A stretch of DNA of 64,000 nucleotides from Thalassobacillus sp043497085 (lineage in GTDB: Bacteria; Bacillota; Bacilli; Bacillales; Halobacillaceae), in NCBI GenBank assembly GCA_043497085.1, contig JBIEKI010000003.1. One strand, given 5' to 3'. A program made the translations under genes and the position numbers. This document shows positions 41,988 to 50,860 of this stretch, one piece after another. Position 1 is the stretch's first letter. Every line of letters starts with the position of its first letter. The notes under the pieces were generated by a model. It saw only the letters and a list, made by a program, of their open reading frames with translations, had not been told where the DNA came from and did no database searches.

Positions 41988-43127
41988 TTATTTCATAGAT
42001 TCCAATAAAGTGGCAAGTCCCATTCCTCCGCCAATCCCAAGCGTTGCTATTCCGCGTCTGGCATCCCCTTTGCCCAGTTCATGGACCAGGCGGGTAACTA
42101 GAATTGCCCCGGAGGCTCCATACGGGTGGCCTAAGGCAAGCGCACCACCGGATTGGTTAACCTTTTCAAAAGGAATCTCCAACGCTTTCAATGAAGCGAT
42201 CACTTGGGAAGCGAAGGCTTCGTTGAATTCGACAAGATCAATGTCCTCCCGGCTCAAGTTCTGCCTGTTCCATAACTTTTTTACTGCAGGAATCGGACCG
42301 ATGCCAAGAAGATTGGGATCGACACCGGCAGAGGTACTGTCCACAAAGCGAGCTAATGGCTTAAGACCCAGTGATCGGCACTTTTCCAACGACATGATCA
42401 GGACAGCAGAAGCTCCGTCATTCATCGGGCAGGCATTCCCCGCGGTCACCGTTCCTCCTGGTTTGAACACCGGCTTCAAGCGGCGCAATTTTTCAAGCGA
42501 TGTATCGGCTCGCGGACATTCATCGACTCTGACGCCATCTACCGGAACGATTTCCTCATCAAAATTTCCGTTTTGTTGCGCATTCACTGCTTTTTGGTGA
42601 CTATGTAAGGCAAATGCATCCTGTTCTTCCCGTGAGATACGGTAGTGCTCGGCCACATTTTCAGCCGCTTCCCCCATTTCAGGATCACCGATCGCATCGG
42701 GAGAGAATCTTGCTCTTGTATAGAGTTCAGGGCCTCGCGGGTCATGGATGCTCACCGGCTTTTTAATTTTCCAGGGGGCGAGACTGGTACTCTCGACGCC
42801 GCCAGCAATATAGATATCGCCGGCTCCTGCTTGGACCAGCCGGGCAGCCAAATTGATTGCTTCGAGTCCTGATCCGCACTGTCGATCAACGGTTACCCCA
42901 GGAATCGTCATCGGCAGCCCTGCTGTCAGCAAGGACAAACGTGCGATATTTCCTCCTGGACCGACCACATTTCCTAAGATGACGTCATCAATTTCCTGTG
43001 GATCAATGTCTGTTACCAGGTTTTCAAAGAGAGGACGCATCAGCTCTTCGGGAGGGATATGTGACAACACACCTCCCACTTTCCCGACTGGCGTCCGTTT
43101 TGCTTTGACAATGACAGCGTCTTGCAT
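41988..43127 (-). CDS. yhfS: acetyl-CoA acyltransferase (thiolase)
   Basis: A 379-residue thiolase. The nucleophile is in DRQCGSGLEAINLAARLV, the His in NEAFASQVIA, and the C-terminal Cys-equivalent region is GGALALGHPYGASGA. The expected second Cys (usually CxG near the end) is replaced by LGIGGGMG, so the base for the Claisen step may differ; this matches some YhfS-type proteins. It directly follows the ligase gene, as in the B. subtilis yhfUTS operon. The gene name is by context. Confidence 0.85.
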   Translation of the reverse strand: MQDAVIVKAKRTPVGKVGGVLSHIPPEELMRPLFENLVTDIDPQEIDDVILGNVVGPGGNIARLSLLTAGLPMTIPGVTVDRQCGSGLEAINLAARLVQAGAGDIYIAGGVESTSLAPWKIKKPVSIHDPRGPELYTRARFSPDAIGDPEMGEAAENVAEHYRISREEQDAFALHSHQKAVNAQQNGNFDEEIVPVDGVRVDECPRADTSLEKLRRLKPVFKPGGTVTAGNACPMNDGASAVLIMSLEKCRSLGLKPLARFVDSTSAGVDPNLLGIGPIPAVKKLWNRQNLSREDIDLVEFNEAFASQVIASLKALEIPFEKVNQSGGALALGHPYGASGAILVTRLVHELGKGDARRGIATLGIGGGMGLATLLESMK

Positions 43128-44585
43128 CTACTCACTCCTTACGGGGATTTGAAGTTCTTTCCGCGCTATTTTTCCGCTGCTCGTATAAGGAAAAGCTTCG
43201 AGCTCAAACCATTCTTTTGGACATTTATATTTCGGTAAAAAGTCAGCAAGGTGAGCTTTTATCTCCTCGATCACGAGCGGTTCTTTCTGCTCAGCAATCA
43301 CAAAAGCTACTACTTTCTCTCCCCAATATTCATCCGCTATTCCTTTTACCACTACTTCCTCTATCGCCGGATGTTTACTAATCACTTGTTCGACTTCCTC
43401 AGGATAAATATTGAGGCCTCCGCTGATAATCATGTTTTGTTTCCGCCCTACTAAAATGACGTGACCTTCTTCATTTTCAAAAGCCAGGTCTCCAACCGTT
43501 GCCCATCCCCCATCGAACACATTTTCCGTTTCCTCCGGCAGGTTCAAGTAACCACCGAAGGTCCAGGGGCTTTTCACATACAGGCTGCCGACTTCTCCCT
43601 GTTTAACCCGCTTTCCTTCATTTGAAAAAATAGCAATTTCAACTTCGGGAAATGGCTTCCCAATTGCTCCTTCAGGAAGTTCTTCTTCCACATCGCGATA
43701 ACTGACAAAGCTCAATTCCGATGCACCGTAGAACTCATAAACAGTCGCATCCGGAAACACTTGCACAGCTTCCTGTTTAGATTGTACCGCCCATTTTGCT
43801 CCTGAAGAAATCAAGGCCTGTAACGTCGGTGCAGCTTCGTCCTTTCTTACATGATTCAATGCTTCAAACATCGTGGGTACGATATACATGACGGTAATAT
43901 CGTTTTTCTGCAGTAGCTCCCAGACCTCGTTTGACTCAAACGTTTCCGTCAAATATAACGTGGTACCTATATGGAGACTCTGCACGGCAGCATATAAAAA
44001 ATGGGAGTGGACGAGCGGTCCCGGGCACAGGATTCGATCCGCTTCATTCAGGGAGAAAACTTCCTGCCCCACAGAAAAACAATCCGCCCAGGAAGCATGG
44101 CTTCGAACGAAACCCTTCGGCCGCCCGGTAGTTCCAGATGTATAACCAATATAAAAAGGGGCCTGATCGGCAGCATGCCAGTGTTCCCTTCCAGAAGGAG
44201 CAGACGATTCCAGATCATTGATAGAAACAGCATTCGTTTGTTCAAATCGTTCCTCAAAAATAGAATCATAGATAATGAGATCCGGCTCGGCATCACCGAT
44301 GACATCCTGCAGCTGGGAGATGCTCCATTTCGGATCAAACGGTATCGCAATCCCTCCACTTGAACTGATGGCGATGAACAGTTCCAACCACTTTGGACTG
44401 TTAGGGAGCAGGAACCCGATCCTTTTCCCTTTTATATTAGGAAGTTTATAAGCAAGGTTGCGCTGGAGAGACCGGATAGATTGATAGAATTTCCGATATG
44501 AAATTTTGTCTTCCTTCGTTTCGATGGCAATCCGGTCAGGATTGTATTCCGCTATTTCTTTTAGTTGTTCCCCGATACAAGCCAC
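43128..44585 (-). CDS. yhfT: fatty-acid/dicarboxylate CoA ligase (AMP-binding)
   Basis: About 485 residues. The ATP motif is YIGYTSGTTGRPKGF, with YEFYGASE (A5), VGDLAFENEEGHVILVGR (A7/A8) and the C-terminal lysine in YTSSGKIARKEL. It activates an acyl acid to its CoA ester. GTG 44585 has AGAGG 8 bases upstream; the frame reaches 44636, but that region is a hairpin. B. subtilis YhfT is the closest context match. The acid could be a biotin precursor, but this is inference. Confidence 0.87.
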   Translation of the reverse strand: MACIGEQLKEIAEYNPDRIAIETKEDKISYRKFYQSIRSLQRNLAYKLPNIKGKRIGFLLPNSPKWLELFIAISSSGGIAIPFDPKWSISQLQDVIGDAEPDLIIYDSIFEERFEQTNAVSINDLESSAPSGREHWHAADQAPFYIGYTSGTTGRPKGFVRSHASWADCFSVGQEVFSLNEADRILCPGPLVHSHFLYAAVQSLHIGTTLYLTETFESNEVWELLQKNDITVMYIVPTMFEALNHVRKDEAAPTLQALISSGAKWAVQSKQEAVQVFPDATVYEFYGASELSFVSYRDVEEELPEGAIGKPFPEVEIAIFSNEGKRVKQGEVGSLYVKSPWTFGGYLNLPEETENVFDGGWATVGDLAFENEEGHVILVGRKQNMIISGGLNIYPEEVEQVISKHPAIEEVVVKGIADEYWGEKVVAFVIAEQKEPLVIEEIKAHLADFLPKYKCPKEWFELEAFPYTSSGKIARKELQIPVRSE

Positions 44586-44609
44586 ACGTTTCACCTCTTC
44601 TTTTTGTAG

Positions 44610-44640
44610 AAAAAAGGTTTGCCATAATAAAGGCAAACCT
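44610..44640 (-). terminator. hairpin between bioY and the ligase gene
   Basis: On the minus strand AGGTTTGCC pairs with GGCAAACCT and is followed by T6. This is a full terminator inside an apparent operon, so transcription of the ligase, thiolase and SDR genes would be reduced or depend on read-through. Confidence 0.75.
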
Positions 44641-44645
44641 CTTAT

Positions 44646-45224
44646 TCAGGCAACGTTCGTAACCTTACTCGAACGTCGATTTCCTTTTTCTATTATCGGA
44701 TAGACGCGATTGATTTGTCGAGCCAGCAAGGAAGCCACGACTACTTTCACCAGGTCGCCAGGGATGAACACAAGTGCTGCCCACATCGCTTTCGTCCATG
44801 GCGTTTCTGTAATGAAAGATAAGTAAGTGACCCCACAAGCATACACAAACAGAATCCCACCGATTACGTTAAAGGCAATATAAAGCCCGAGATTGAGCTT
44901 TTTCCAGAAACGTTCGACTAGAAATCCGGTGATAAAAGCGGCAAATGGCCAAGCCATGATATAACCGCCGGACGGTCCGAATAACACACCAAGCCCACCT
45001 CTTCCTCCGGATAGAAGCGGTACACCAAATGTAACGAGCAAAACAAAGAGTAATAGACTCAACCCGCCACGTTTCGCTCCTAAAATAGAGCCAGCGAGCA
45101 TCACCCCTAATGTCTGCGCCGTGATCGGCACCGGCGTAAACGGCGTGACAATCGGCGGCATTAGACCGAGCGCACCAATAATAGCAGCAAATAAAGCTGC
45201 ATAAACCATAGTTCTCAATTTCAT
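44646..45224 (-). CDS. bioY: biotin transporter substrate-binding subunit BioY
   Basis: About 192 residues with six membrane segments. The pattern TPFTPVPITAQTLGVMLAGS is the BioY hallmark. LFGPSGGYIMAWPFAAF and IPGDLVKVVVASLLA follow. It takes up biotin as an ECF-type component. ATG 45224 or GTG 45233 could be the start. A BirA operator lies upstream, so it should be repressed when biotin is plentiful. Equivalent to yhfU of B. subtilis. Confidence 0.92.
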   Translation of the reverse strand: MKLRTMVYAALFAAIIGALGLMPPIVTPFTPVPITAQTLGVMLAGSILGAKRGGLSLLLFVLLVTFGVPLLSGGRGGLGVLFGPSGGYIMAWPFAAFITGFLVERFWKKLNLGLYIAFNVIGGILFVYACGVTYLSFITETPWTKAMWAALVFIPGDLVKVVVASLLARQINRVYPIIEKGNRRSSKVTNVA

Positions 45225-45285
45225 AAACTCCACCCACTTGTTAATTAGTTATGTATGAGTGAAGATTACCGTATTTTAGCGAAGT

Positions 45286-45316
45286 TTGTCAACCTTATTT
45301 TTGTATAGGTTAACGT
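45286..45316 (-). promoter_or_regulatory. BirA operator and bioY promoter
   Basis: TTGTCAAC (45286-45293), 15 bases, then GTTAACGT (45309-45316) matches the Firmicute BirA site TTGTTAAC-N15-GTTAACAA at 13 of 16 half-site bases. On the minus strand its inner half supplies the -35 TTGACA, and TAATCT 18 bases later is a plausible -10. BirA with biotinyl-AMP would block polymerase. Confidence 0.78.
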
Positions 45317-45487
45317 CAGGTGAGAAAAGTCAGCTCCTAACCCTTCCACTCGAATCTGGTTTCTACTCTAGCACCATCAACTATAAATAATTTTTTTACT
45401 TTCAACGACACCAAAAGGCACGCTACTTCAGATAATAATAGTAGATATCTAATAACTGCAGAACCGGTTCTCGAAAAGAGAATAATC

Positions 45488-45982
45488 ATGTCGAAGCCGT
45501 TAGACCAATCATTTGAAGAAATACTAGAGCAATACGACAACATGATTCACTATCATATCCACAAGTTACATATCAACGACCCCGAGCAGGAATTCTACCA
45601 GGAAGGCTGCATCGCGCTCTGGGAAGCCTACCAAACATTCGACCCAGAGCGAGGCACATTCCGGCAGCTGGCAAACTATAAAATTCACCACCGCTTCATC
45701 GACCTGATCCGCAAATATTCCAAAGCAGCAGAGAACGAGAAGAACTATGTTGATCAGCACGCAAACATAGAAGACAATAGTACGTATGATGAGCCGGAAG
45801 ATTATTATCTTTGGAATCGCCTGAGAAATGAATTGACAGAAAAGCAATGGAAATGGGTGAAGTATTTCATCTTAGAAGATCTCTCTTATGCTGCGATTGC
45901 GAAGAAAGAGAATACTACTGTGGATGCTGTGAAGAATTGGGGGAGGGAAGCCAGGAAGAAACTAAAGCTGATGTTCGTGTAA
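45488..45982 (+). CDS. small sigma-70-family sigma factor
   Basis: 164 residues with only regions 2 and 4. Region 2 has FYQEGCIALWEAYQTFDPER and QLANYKIHHRFIDLIRKYSK; region 4 has LTEKQWKWVKYFILEDLSYA followed by a helix-turn-helix. It resembles SigH/ComX-like competence or alternative sigma factors of Firmicutes, but not closely enough to name. No anti-sigma gene is adjacent. A perfect palindrome AGAACCGGTTCT lies at 45460-45471, 17 bases before the start, and may be an operator. The ribosome site is weak. Confidence 0.8.
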   Translation: MSKPLDQSFEEILEQYDNMIHYHIHKLHINDPEQEFYQEGCIALWEAYQTFDPERGTFRQLANYKIHHRFIDLIRKYSKAAENEKNYVDQHANIEDNSTYDEPEDYYLWNRLRNELTEKQWKWVKYFILEDLSYAAIAKKENTTVDAVKNWGREARKKLKLMFV

Positions 45983-46064
45983 TAATATTCCACTTACTGG
46001 AGGACCTGGGGAGTACTCGTAAACCATCCTACTAGCCTTGTTTAAAATACTCTTAGCCTGAGAC

Positions 46065-46092
46065 GTTTGAAATAGAGGGTTCGGGGTATAAT
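46065..46092 (+). promoter_or_regulatory. sigma-B-type promoter with overlapping TATAAT
   Basis: GTTTGA (46065-46070), 13 bases, then GGGTAT (46084-46089) is close to the sigma-B consensus; TATAAT at 46087-46092 overlaps. It lies 70 bases before the small gene at 46162. Confidence 0.55.
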
Positions 46093-46161
46093 GCTTAACA
46101 AGTATTAAGTATTTCATTTTTGGCAAATACTATTAAACTAACTGAAAGGCGGATTGAGGAT

Positions 46162-46440
46162 ATGAACAAGTTGACGGATGAACAGTTAGAGAAGCTGGGT
46201 AAAGTTTTCGTGTATCATACATACGGTCTCACTGATGAAAATCCAGGCACCTTGCCAGAGCCACGCCTTCCGTTTGAATTGTTTGTAGAATCATGGATTG
46301 AAGGCAAGGACCTGTCCAAAATACTTCCGGCTCTGCAACATTACCAGCACAAATCTCCGAAGTATACGAAACTGCTCGCATTGCCTAGAAACCGTGAACA
46401 ACATAAACAGATGAAAACAAAAAAAGAGACGATCGGATAG
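46162..46440 (+). CDS. small protein, function unknown, possibly stress-induced
   Basis: 92 residues from ATG 46162, just after a GAGG; a TTG at 46120 is less likely. The sequence has KLTDEQLEKLGKVFVYHTYG, a proline-rich LPEPRLPFELFVESWIEG and a basic C-terminus (KQMKTKKETIG). It looks soluble and helical. I recognise no family. The sigma-B-like promoter suggests stress control. A terminator follows. Confidence 0.6.
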   Translation: MNKLTDEQLEKLGKVFVYHTYGLTDENPGTLPEPRLPFELFVESWIEGKDLSKILPALQHYQHKSPKYTKLLALPRNREQHKQMKTKKETIG

Positions 46441-46465
46441 TTATATCTTTGCCCCCATTTTTTGC

Positions 46466-46504
46466 CTCACAAGCGCTGCTCCTGCACGTTTGTGAGTTTT
46501 TTTG
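46466..46504 (+). terminator. terminator after the 46162 gene
   Basis: CTCACAAGCG pairs with CGTTTGTGAG (one G-T pair) and is followed by T7. An open frame starting at 46462 runs through this hairpin, so its N-terminal part is not coding. Confidence 0.85.
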
Positions 46505-46560
46505 CTCCAAAAGTACGAAATGTTGGAGGGCAAAAAATTAATCGGTCCTCCACTAAAAGT

Positions 46561-46761
46561 GTGAAAGAAATGCTTCTAAGTTATGACCCCGATTTATCCA
46601 TAGTCGGTGATATATTAATTTCAGATAAATTGGGTATTTCCTTATACATGGAAGATACGGAGGAAGATCATCTTCCGGTTGAAGCGATCATGCTATTTGA
46701 AAAAGGATATTATGATGAGTTATATGAACTTCTTGCCCTGCTGGAGGAAGAAGATCTTTAA
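46561..46761 (+). CDS. small acidic protein, function unknown
   Basis: About 66 residues from GTG 46561 (or 63 from ATG 46570): LLSYDPDLSIVGDILISDKL, then a very acidic tail ending LALLEEEDL. A 14-codon frame starting at 46520 (MLEGKKLIGPPLKV) ends with TGA overlapping this GTG, which suggests either translational coupling or one gene broken by a frameshift. Upstream ribosome sites are poor. A terminator lies 70 bases on. Confidence 0.45.
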   Translation: MKEMLLSYDPDLSIVGDILISDKLGISLYMEDTEEDHLPVEAIMLFEKGYYDELYELLALLEEEDL

Positions 46762-46829
46762 AGTTGGGTTACTAGCTCTGGATAACATAGCACTACGATG
46801 ATGCATAACTTAAGAGATTAAAGCATAAC

Positions 46830-46865
46830 AAAAGGCACCTTCTCCAACTGGAAGGTGCCTTTTTA
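46830..46865 (+). terminator. bidirectional terminator
   Basis: AAAAGGCACCTTC and GGAAGGTGCCTTTTT form a strong stem flanked by A and T runs, between the convergent small gene and the GntP permease gene. Confidence 0.85.
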
Positions 46866-46949
46866 ATATTCAATTAAAATACTTAGCGACAGTTGCCAGA
46901 ACGACATTTTATGAAAAAGAAGCCCTGAAACTACAGGACTCCTAATCTA

Positions 46950-48305
46950 TCAAACAAAAATCAGCCACAGAATAAAGGTTACCAGAATAGCCACGATCCC
47001 CTGGATCAACGTCCCTGCTGTCTGCGCTTTATACGCCTGTGTAACGGACATACCGCTGAACTCTTTCACTACCCAGAAGTAGCTGTCATTCACGTGGGAT
47101 ACGACCATCGCACCCGCTCCGACAGACATGACTACCAGCGCAAGCGGCATAGCGCCCTCGATCCCCATTTGTCCCAGTAACGGCGCTACCAACGTAGATG
47201 TGATGACCAGTGCTGCGGTGGAAGAACCTTGTGCTGTTTTCAATGCAGCAGCAATCAGGAATGGAATGAATACGAACATGGCACCAGCGAATACATCATT
47301 AGAGGCGAATCCTTTGATGAATTCAGCAACTGGAGTCGCTTTAATGACAGACCCGAACGCTCCACCTGCACCTGTAATCAACAGAATCGGAGCTGCCTCT
47401 TTAATTCCGATGCCTACCCACTGGGTCAATGTTTCTTCATCGTACTTCGGCAACAGGCCGAATGCGAATAGAACGCCGATCAGCAAAGCAACTACTGGTG
47501 CACCAAGGAATAGGAAGATATCGAAGAAAGTCCCTTCCCATCCGGCAAAAGTGATCACCGAACTGAAACCGATCAACAGAATCGGTACAAGGATTGGTGC
47601 GAATGATTTGAATGTCGATGGCATTTCACCAAATTCCTTTACAATCGTATCGTAATCGAAGGAATGATCGTCTTCTCCCTCGATATGTATTTTTGTACCT
47701 GCTTTAATCGCCCACAGATAACCGGCGATGATTACCGGAATAGCAACGATGAAACCGACCAGGATGACAGTCCCCAGATAGTTTTCCGCTCCGATATTCC
47801 CTGCCGCTGCAATTGGTCCAGGTGTCGGCGGTACCAGCGTATGTGTTGCGAACAAACCGGTAGACAATGCAATTGCCATGGAAGCGACAGTAACCTTCGC
47901 TCTACGCGCAAGCGCTTTCTTTAAAGAAGATAAAATTACATAACCAGAGTCACAAAAAACCGGAATACTTACGATACTTCCGATGACACTCATAGCAAGC
48001 TGCGGACGTTTTTCCCCGACGATCCGCAAAACAACTTCCGCCATACGTAAGGCCGCTCCTGACTTTTCTAAAATAACCCCGATGATCGTACCGAACACGA
48101 TGACCAGCCCGATGCCGCCCATCAGTCCCCCAAATCCTCCATTGACAGCTTCGACAACGTCGGCTAATGGAAGTCCCGCCACAATCCCGATTCCGAATGC
48201 AGCGATTAATAATGATAGAAATGGATGAAGTTTCAATTTAGCTGTAGCAAAAATAACGAATAATACCCCTAATGTAATAACTAAAATAAGACCGATACCT
48301 TCCAT
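46950..48305 (-). CDS. GntP-family permease, probably for glycerate
   Basis: A 451-residue transporter with 12 or so membrane segments. It contains KLKLHPFLSLLIAA, GFGGLMGGIGLVIVFGTIIG, VFCDSGYVILSSL and HVNDSYFWVVKEF, all signatures of the gluconate:H+ symporter family. It is 15 bases after the glycerate kinase gene, so glycerate or a related sugar acid is the likely cargo. GAGGAG precedes ATG. Confidence 0.92.
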   Translation of the reverse strand: MEGIGLILVITLGVLFVIFATAKLKLHPFLSLLIAAFGIGIVAGLPLADVVEAVNGGFGGLMGGIGLVIVFGTIIGVILEKSGAALRMAEVVLRIVGEKRPQLAMSVIGSIVSIPVFCDSGYVILSSLKKALARRAKVTVASMAIALSTGLFATHTLVPPTPGPIAAAGNIGAENYLGTVILVGFIVAIPVIIAGYLWAIKAGTKIHIEGEDDHSFDYDTIVKEFGEMPSTFKSFAPILVPILLIGFSSVITFAGWEGTFFDIFLFLGAPVVALLIGVLFAFGLLPKYDEETLTQWVGIGIKEAAPILLITGAGGAFGSVIKATPVAEFIKGFASNDVFAGAMFVFIPFLIAAALKTAQGSSTAALVITSTLVAPLLGQMGIEGAMPLALVVMSVGAGAMVVSHVNDSYFWVVKEFSGMSVTQAYKAQTAGTLIQGIVAILVTFILWLIFV

Positions 48306-48320
48306 TTGATCACTCCTCTC

Positions 48321-49457
48321 TTAAAATTCCAATCTAGATGACGTTTCAATCAAATGAATGATCTGTTTCGTAGCGTCATATAAAAGCTGTTCTGCATGTG
48401 TGATGCAGTCCTCAAGACTCATCGTTGCTGTAATGATAGAAAAGCATCCGGCAAAAAGCCGATTAAGTTCTTCTATGTTTCCACCAATACTCCCCGAAAC
48501 AAGTACGGCCGGGACGCCATGCTTTCGGGCAAGCTCAGCGACATATCCTGGTGCTTTCCCGTATAATGTCTGTTCATCGCTCTGCCCTTCCCCTGTAAAA
48601 ACAAGATCAGCATCTGAAATGGATTCTTCCAAACCGATCGCTTCAGCAATGAGCTTTGCGCCTGAAACCAGCTCTGCGCCAATGGTAAGTAATGCGAATC
48701 CCAGACCGCCTGCAGCTCCGGCACCTTCCACCTCCATATGACTTTCCCCGGTTTCTGTTTCGATCAATTTCCCATAGTGCTCCATTGCCGCGTCATAGTG
48801 TTCTACCTGCTGCTCGGTTGCTCCTTTTTGCGGACCATATACAGCTGACGCGCCACGTGGACCTGTCAGTGGATTATCGACATCACAGGCGACTTTGATC
48901 TCGATATTTTTCAAACGCTCATCAAGGTTTCTGAAATTAAGTTCAGCTACTTTAAGGAGGGATGCGCCTTTTGCAGGAAGTTCCCTGCTTTTATCATCAA
49001 AAGCTTTTAACCCTAATGCCTGAAGCATGCCAAGACCTCCGTCATTGGTAGAGCTCCCGCCTAAACCGATCAGAATCTCCGTGAATCCCTCATCGATGGC
49101 ATCTTTGATAGCTTCCCCGATTCCAAAAGACGTGGTAAGATCAGGATTCCTTTTTTCTTCCGGGACCAGCGTCAAACCGGCAATGGTTGCCGCTTCGATG
49201 ACAGCGGTTTCATTTTTGAGCGATGCATACCAGCTGGTTTGTTCTTCTCCTAAAGGACCTGTACAGTCGAGAACCTTCTTCTCACCGTCAGTGGCAGCCA
49301 GCAGCGCATCAAGTGTTCCCTCCCCTCCGTCAGCCATAGGCTTTGTAACCGTGTCAAAGACTGGGCTGGCTGACTGAATCGCGCGTTGCATGGTTTCTGC
49401 TGCCTGCTGGGAGGTCAGACTCCCTTTGAATGAATCTGGTGCAATAACGATTTTCAT
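48321..49457 (-). CDS. glxK: glycerate 2-kinase
   Basis: A 378-residue kinase of the GlxK/GarK family that turns glycerate into 2-phosphoglycerate. The start MKIVIAPDSFKGSLTSQQAA is diagnostic. KPMADGGEGTLDAL, LIGLGGSSTNDGGLGML and FTGEGQSDEQTLYGKAP follow. ATG 49457 has AAGGAG 6 bases upstream; an upstream in-frame codon at 49532 lacks support. It is the first gene of the glycerate operon. Confidence 0.95.
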   Translation of the reverse strand: MKIVIAPDSFKGSLTSQQAAETMQRAIQSASPVFDTVTKPMADGGEGTLDALLAATDGEKKVLDCTGPLGEEQTSWYASLKNETAVIEAATIAGLTLVPEEKRNPDLTTSFGIGEAIKDAIDEGFTEILIGLGGSSTNDGGLGMLQALGLKAFDDKSRELPAKGASLLKVAELNFRNLDERLKNIEIKVACDVDNPLTGPRGASAVYGPQKGATEQQVEHYDAAMEHYGKLIETETGESHMEVEGAGAAGGLGFALLTIGAELVSGAKLIAEAIGLEESISDADLVFTGEGQSDEQTLYGKAPGYVAELARKHGVPAVLVSGSIGGNIEELNRLFAGCFSIITATMSLEDCITHAEQLLYDATKQIIHLIETSSRLEF

Positions 49458-49559
49458 AAGATACTCCTTCCGCACGTCATTACCTTTATTCAACCGTAAA
49501 AATGCGGTGGCTACAATTAGTGTATTCGACAAAATTTTCAGAATTTTAATGCAGGTAAT

Positions 49560-49575
49560 TTGTGCATATGCACAA
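49560..49575 (-). promoter_or_regulatory. 16-bp palindrome, candidate CdaR operator
   Basis: TTGTGCATATGCACAA is a perfect 16-bp palindrome located 4 bases beyond the cdaR stop and about 100 bases upstream of the glycerate kinase start. CdaR-type regulators are activators in E. coli, and an upstream site fits. Binding is inferred. Confidence 0.6.
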
Positions 49576-49579
49576 TAGA

Positions 49580-50665
49580 TCAGTGCTCCATTCGATGAAC
49601 AATCATGTACAACAGACTCGCATCTTTGAATAATTGCGGGTTCAGCCCTACTTTTTCTGTGATCTGCCCAAGCCTATAGTTCAATGTATTCCGATGAATA
49701 TGTAGAGATTCAGCCGTCTCTTTCACTTTGAAATTGTTTTCTAAAAACCGTTTCAGCGTTCGTATATACGGTGCACCTAACGCCTGCAATTTTTGTTGAT
49801 AAGCTAAAGCGATGGAATCGTAAGCATCATCAGGAATAGCATCGATCACCCTCTCTAACTCCCAGTCCGAGCTGACAGCTACCGTAGTGGACAAGTCTGA
49901 AAATCGCAGTGCCTGCTTTGCTTGAAAAAAGGACTGACGAAGGCCATTAATACCGTTTCCTATCTCACCTATGCCTACCCGTGTCTGGCCGCCAATCCGT
50001 TTTACCAGTTTTTCCGCAAACACAACAGGGGCTTGTTCTTCAGCTGGCAGAGCGACAACACATTCCTTCTCACTATATAGAATTGTAAAAAGCGGCTGTA
50101 AGGCCAGCTGATCAGCAACAACTTTTATTTGATCGCCTTTTTCAGAAAGTCTATCGGAATAAATCGAAAGGACCTGCCACTCTCCCGTTACATCCGTATC
50201 CAGTGTGTAGCGTGCTTCTTGTGTCAAATATTCTTTATTGATACCGGATGGGTGCAAAAGCTGCTGGAGCCAATTCTCCCACTGGCGTTCCTTATAAAAA
50301 GTCTGGCGCTGGATATAAATCTGCTCCAAAGCAATTTCAACGGAGGCCTTCGTCATTCCGGCAGCTTGCATAATGGATTCCGGGTCCCCAGTAAGTCCAA
50401 CGACACCAGCCAGCTCATCACGATGCCGGATTGGGAGGTTCACCCCTTTTTTCGCACCAGAAAAATCATTGATATTCTCTTCACCAATAATCAAGTCTTG
50501 TTGATGTTGCATCACATAAATAGCACCTTGATGAACCTCCCCAACACGGGAAGGATCAGAACTTGCCACAATTCTGCCTTCAGGATCCATCAAATTCATC
50601 GGAACATGGATATAAGGCGCCAGACGCTGGATGATTTCATTACCGAGATCTTCTGTAATCTTCAT
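49580..50665 (-). CDS. CdaR-type sugar-diacid/glycerate regulator
   Basis: A 361-residue activator. An N-terminal diacid-sensing domain (GNEIIQRLAPYIHVPMNLMD, GRIVASSDPSRVGEVHQGA) is followed by a GGDEF-like middle and a C-terminal PucR-type helix-turn-helix. The last contains ENNFKVKETAESLHIHRNTL and YRLGQITEKVGL. GGAGG precedes ATG. It lies upstream of, and in line with, the glycerate kinase and permease genes, which it probably switches on. Confidence 0.9.
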   Translation of the reverse strand: MKITEDLGNEIIQRLAPYIHVPMNLMDPEGRIVASSDPSRVGEVHQGAIYVMQHQQDLIIGEENINDFSGAKKGVNLPIRHRDELAGVVGLTGDPESIMQAAGMTKASVEIALEQIYIQRQTFYKERQWENWLQQLLHPSGINKEYLTQEARYTLDTDVTGEWQVLSIYSDRLSEKGDQIKVVADQLALQPLFTILYSEKECVVALPAEEQAPVVFAEKLVKRIGGQTRVGIGEIGNGINGLRQSFFQAKQALRFSDLSTTVAVSSDWELERVIDAIPDDAYDSIALAYQQKLQALGAPYIRTLKRFLENNFKVKETAESLHIHRNTLNYRLGQITEKVGLNPQLFKDASLLYMIVHRMEH

Positions 50666-50704
50666 ATCATTTCCTCCTCTTGTGCTCAGCCTATTTTATC
50701 ACAA

Positions 50705-50742
50705 CACCCCGGGGCCTCCAGAAATTGGATGGCTCCGGGGTA
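50705..50742. terminator. GC-rich hairpin related to that at 1612
   Basis: ACCCCGGGGCCTCCA pairs with TGGATGGCTCCGGGGT (one bulge) around GAAAT. It lies just upstream of cdaR, between it and the aldehyde dehydrogenase terminator. It shares the CACCCCGGG...CCA / TGG...CCCGGGGT pattern with 1612-1652 and 12769-12810. Confidence 0.6.
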
Positions 50743-50860
50743 CGGCAGCTCTATTTTTTGCAGTAACCCCCCAACGTTACGTAAACGTTGATATTCACCT
50801 AAACGATAGTGCTTGAGATATAGATTATTAACGCAGCCGGACGTTAAATAATAGAAAATG

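Noticed and set aside
46462..46560. N-terminal part of the 99-codon frame beginning at 46462
   Set aside because: It reads through a strong rho-independent terminator (46466-46504) and starts at TTG without a ribosome site.
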